DNA from: Bifidobacterium breve | GTDB lineage: Bacteria; Actinomycetota; Actinomycetes; S36-B12 | Direction: 5' to 3' | Length of the DNA: 5,555 nucleotides | NCBI GenBank assembly: GCA_943328365.2 | Contig: CALPZT020000131.1 | Span: forward strand, 1 to 5,555 | Part shown: one piece after another, positions 5,521-5,555 of the stretch | Position numbering within the stretch: position 1 is the first letter of the stretch | How the letters are laid out: every line of letters begins with the position of its first letter | Position numbers and translations under genes: made by a program | The notes under the pieces: model-generated | What the model was told of the DNA's origin: nothing | Databases searched by the model: none | The model's input: only the letters and a program-made list of their open reading frames with translations

Positions 5521-5555
5521 CCAGTTCAGCATCCCGCGCGCATTTCGCCAGGATC

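Larger units (their letters stand above)
5438..5555. other. Upstream region with no assignable gene
   Basis: These 118 bp hold the presumed promoter of the regulator pair and an inverted repeat. On the minus strand the other two frames stop at TGA 5526-5528 and TGA 5518-5520, either of which could end an unseen leftward gene beyond the right edge. The short plus-strand readings here are too short and lack features. Confidence 0.4.

Overview
The window is GC-rich (mostly G/C at third codon positions) and densely packed. It reads as chromosomal DNA from an actinobacterium, probably of the Micrococcales group. Support for this comes from the GuaA sequence, GTG starts, a secreted protein of a family common in Actinomycetota (SEHKEGRALDW / HIH motifs), a CD225-type small membrane protein, and two genes with leaderless-looking starts. 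No mobile element, CRISPR array, tRNA or rRNA is visible.

Layout from left to right: (1) positions 1-735, minus strand: 5' part of a gene for an exported or membrane-anchored protein with an M15-peptidase-like zinc-site fold, running off the left edge. (2) 736-863: divergent intergenic region. (3) 864-1583, plus strand: a PIG-L/LmbE-type zinc deacetylase of unknown substrate, the only plus-strand gene. (4) 1584-1702: short convergent gap. (5) 3936 to 1703, minus strand: a tight three-gene cluster with gaps of 10 and 4 nt: CD225/dispanin-like two-helix membrane protein, guaA (GMP synthase), then a four-helix membrane protein. (6) 3982-4011: a perfect 13-bp hairpin separating this cluster from the next one. 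(7) 5437 to 4020, minus strand: two response-regulator genes. The first encodes a receiver domain followed by what looks like a degenerate HPt (histidine phosphotransfer) domain. The second is an OmpR-type receiver plus winged-helix DNA-binding protein. No sensor kinase lies in the window. (8) 5438-5555: no assignable gene, but an imperfect inverted repeat.

How the genes may work together: the GuaA cluster couples the last step of GMP synthesis to two small membrane proteins of unknown role by co-transcription. The regulator pair has the parts of a phosphorelay (receiver, HPt, receiver with DNA-binding output). It would have to be fed by a kinase encoded elsewhere, and the HPt assignment rests on weak motif similarity. 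The most interesting items are this regulator pair, the membrane-protein partners of guaA, and the nested palindromes at the 5' end of the leftmost gene. I found no clearly unprecedented system.
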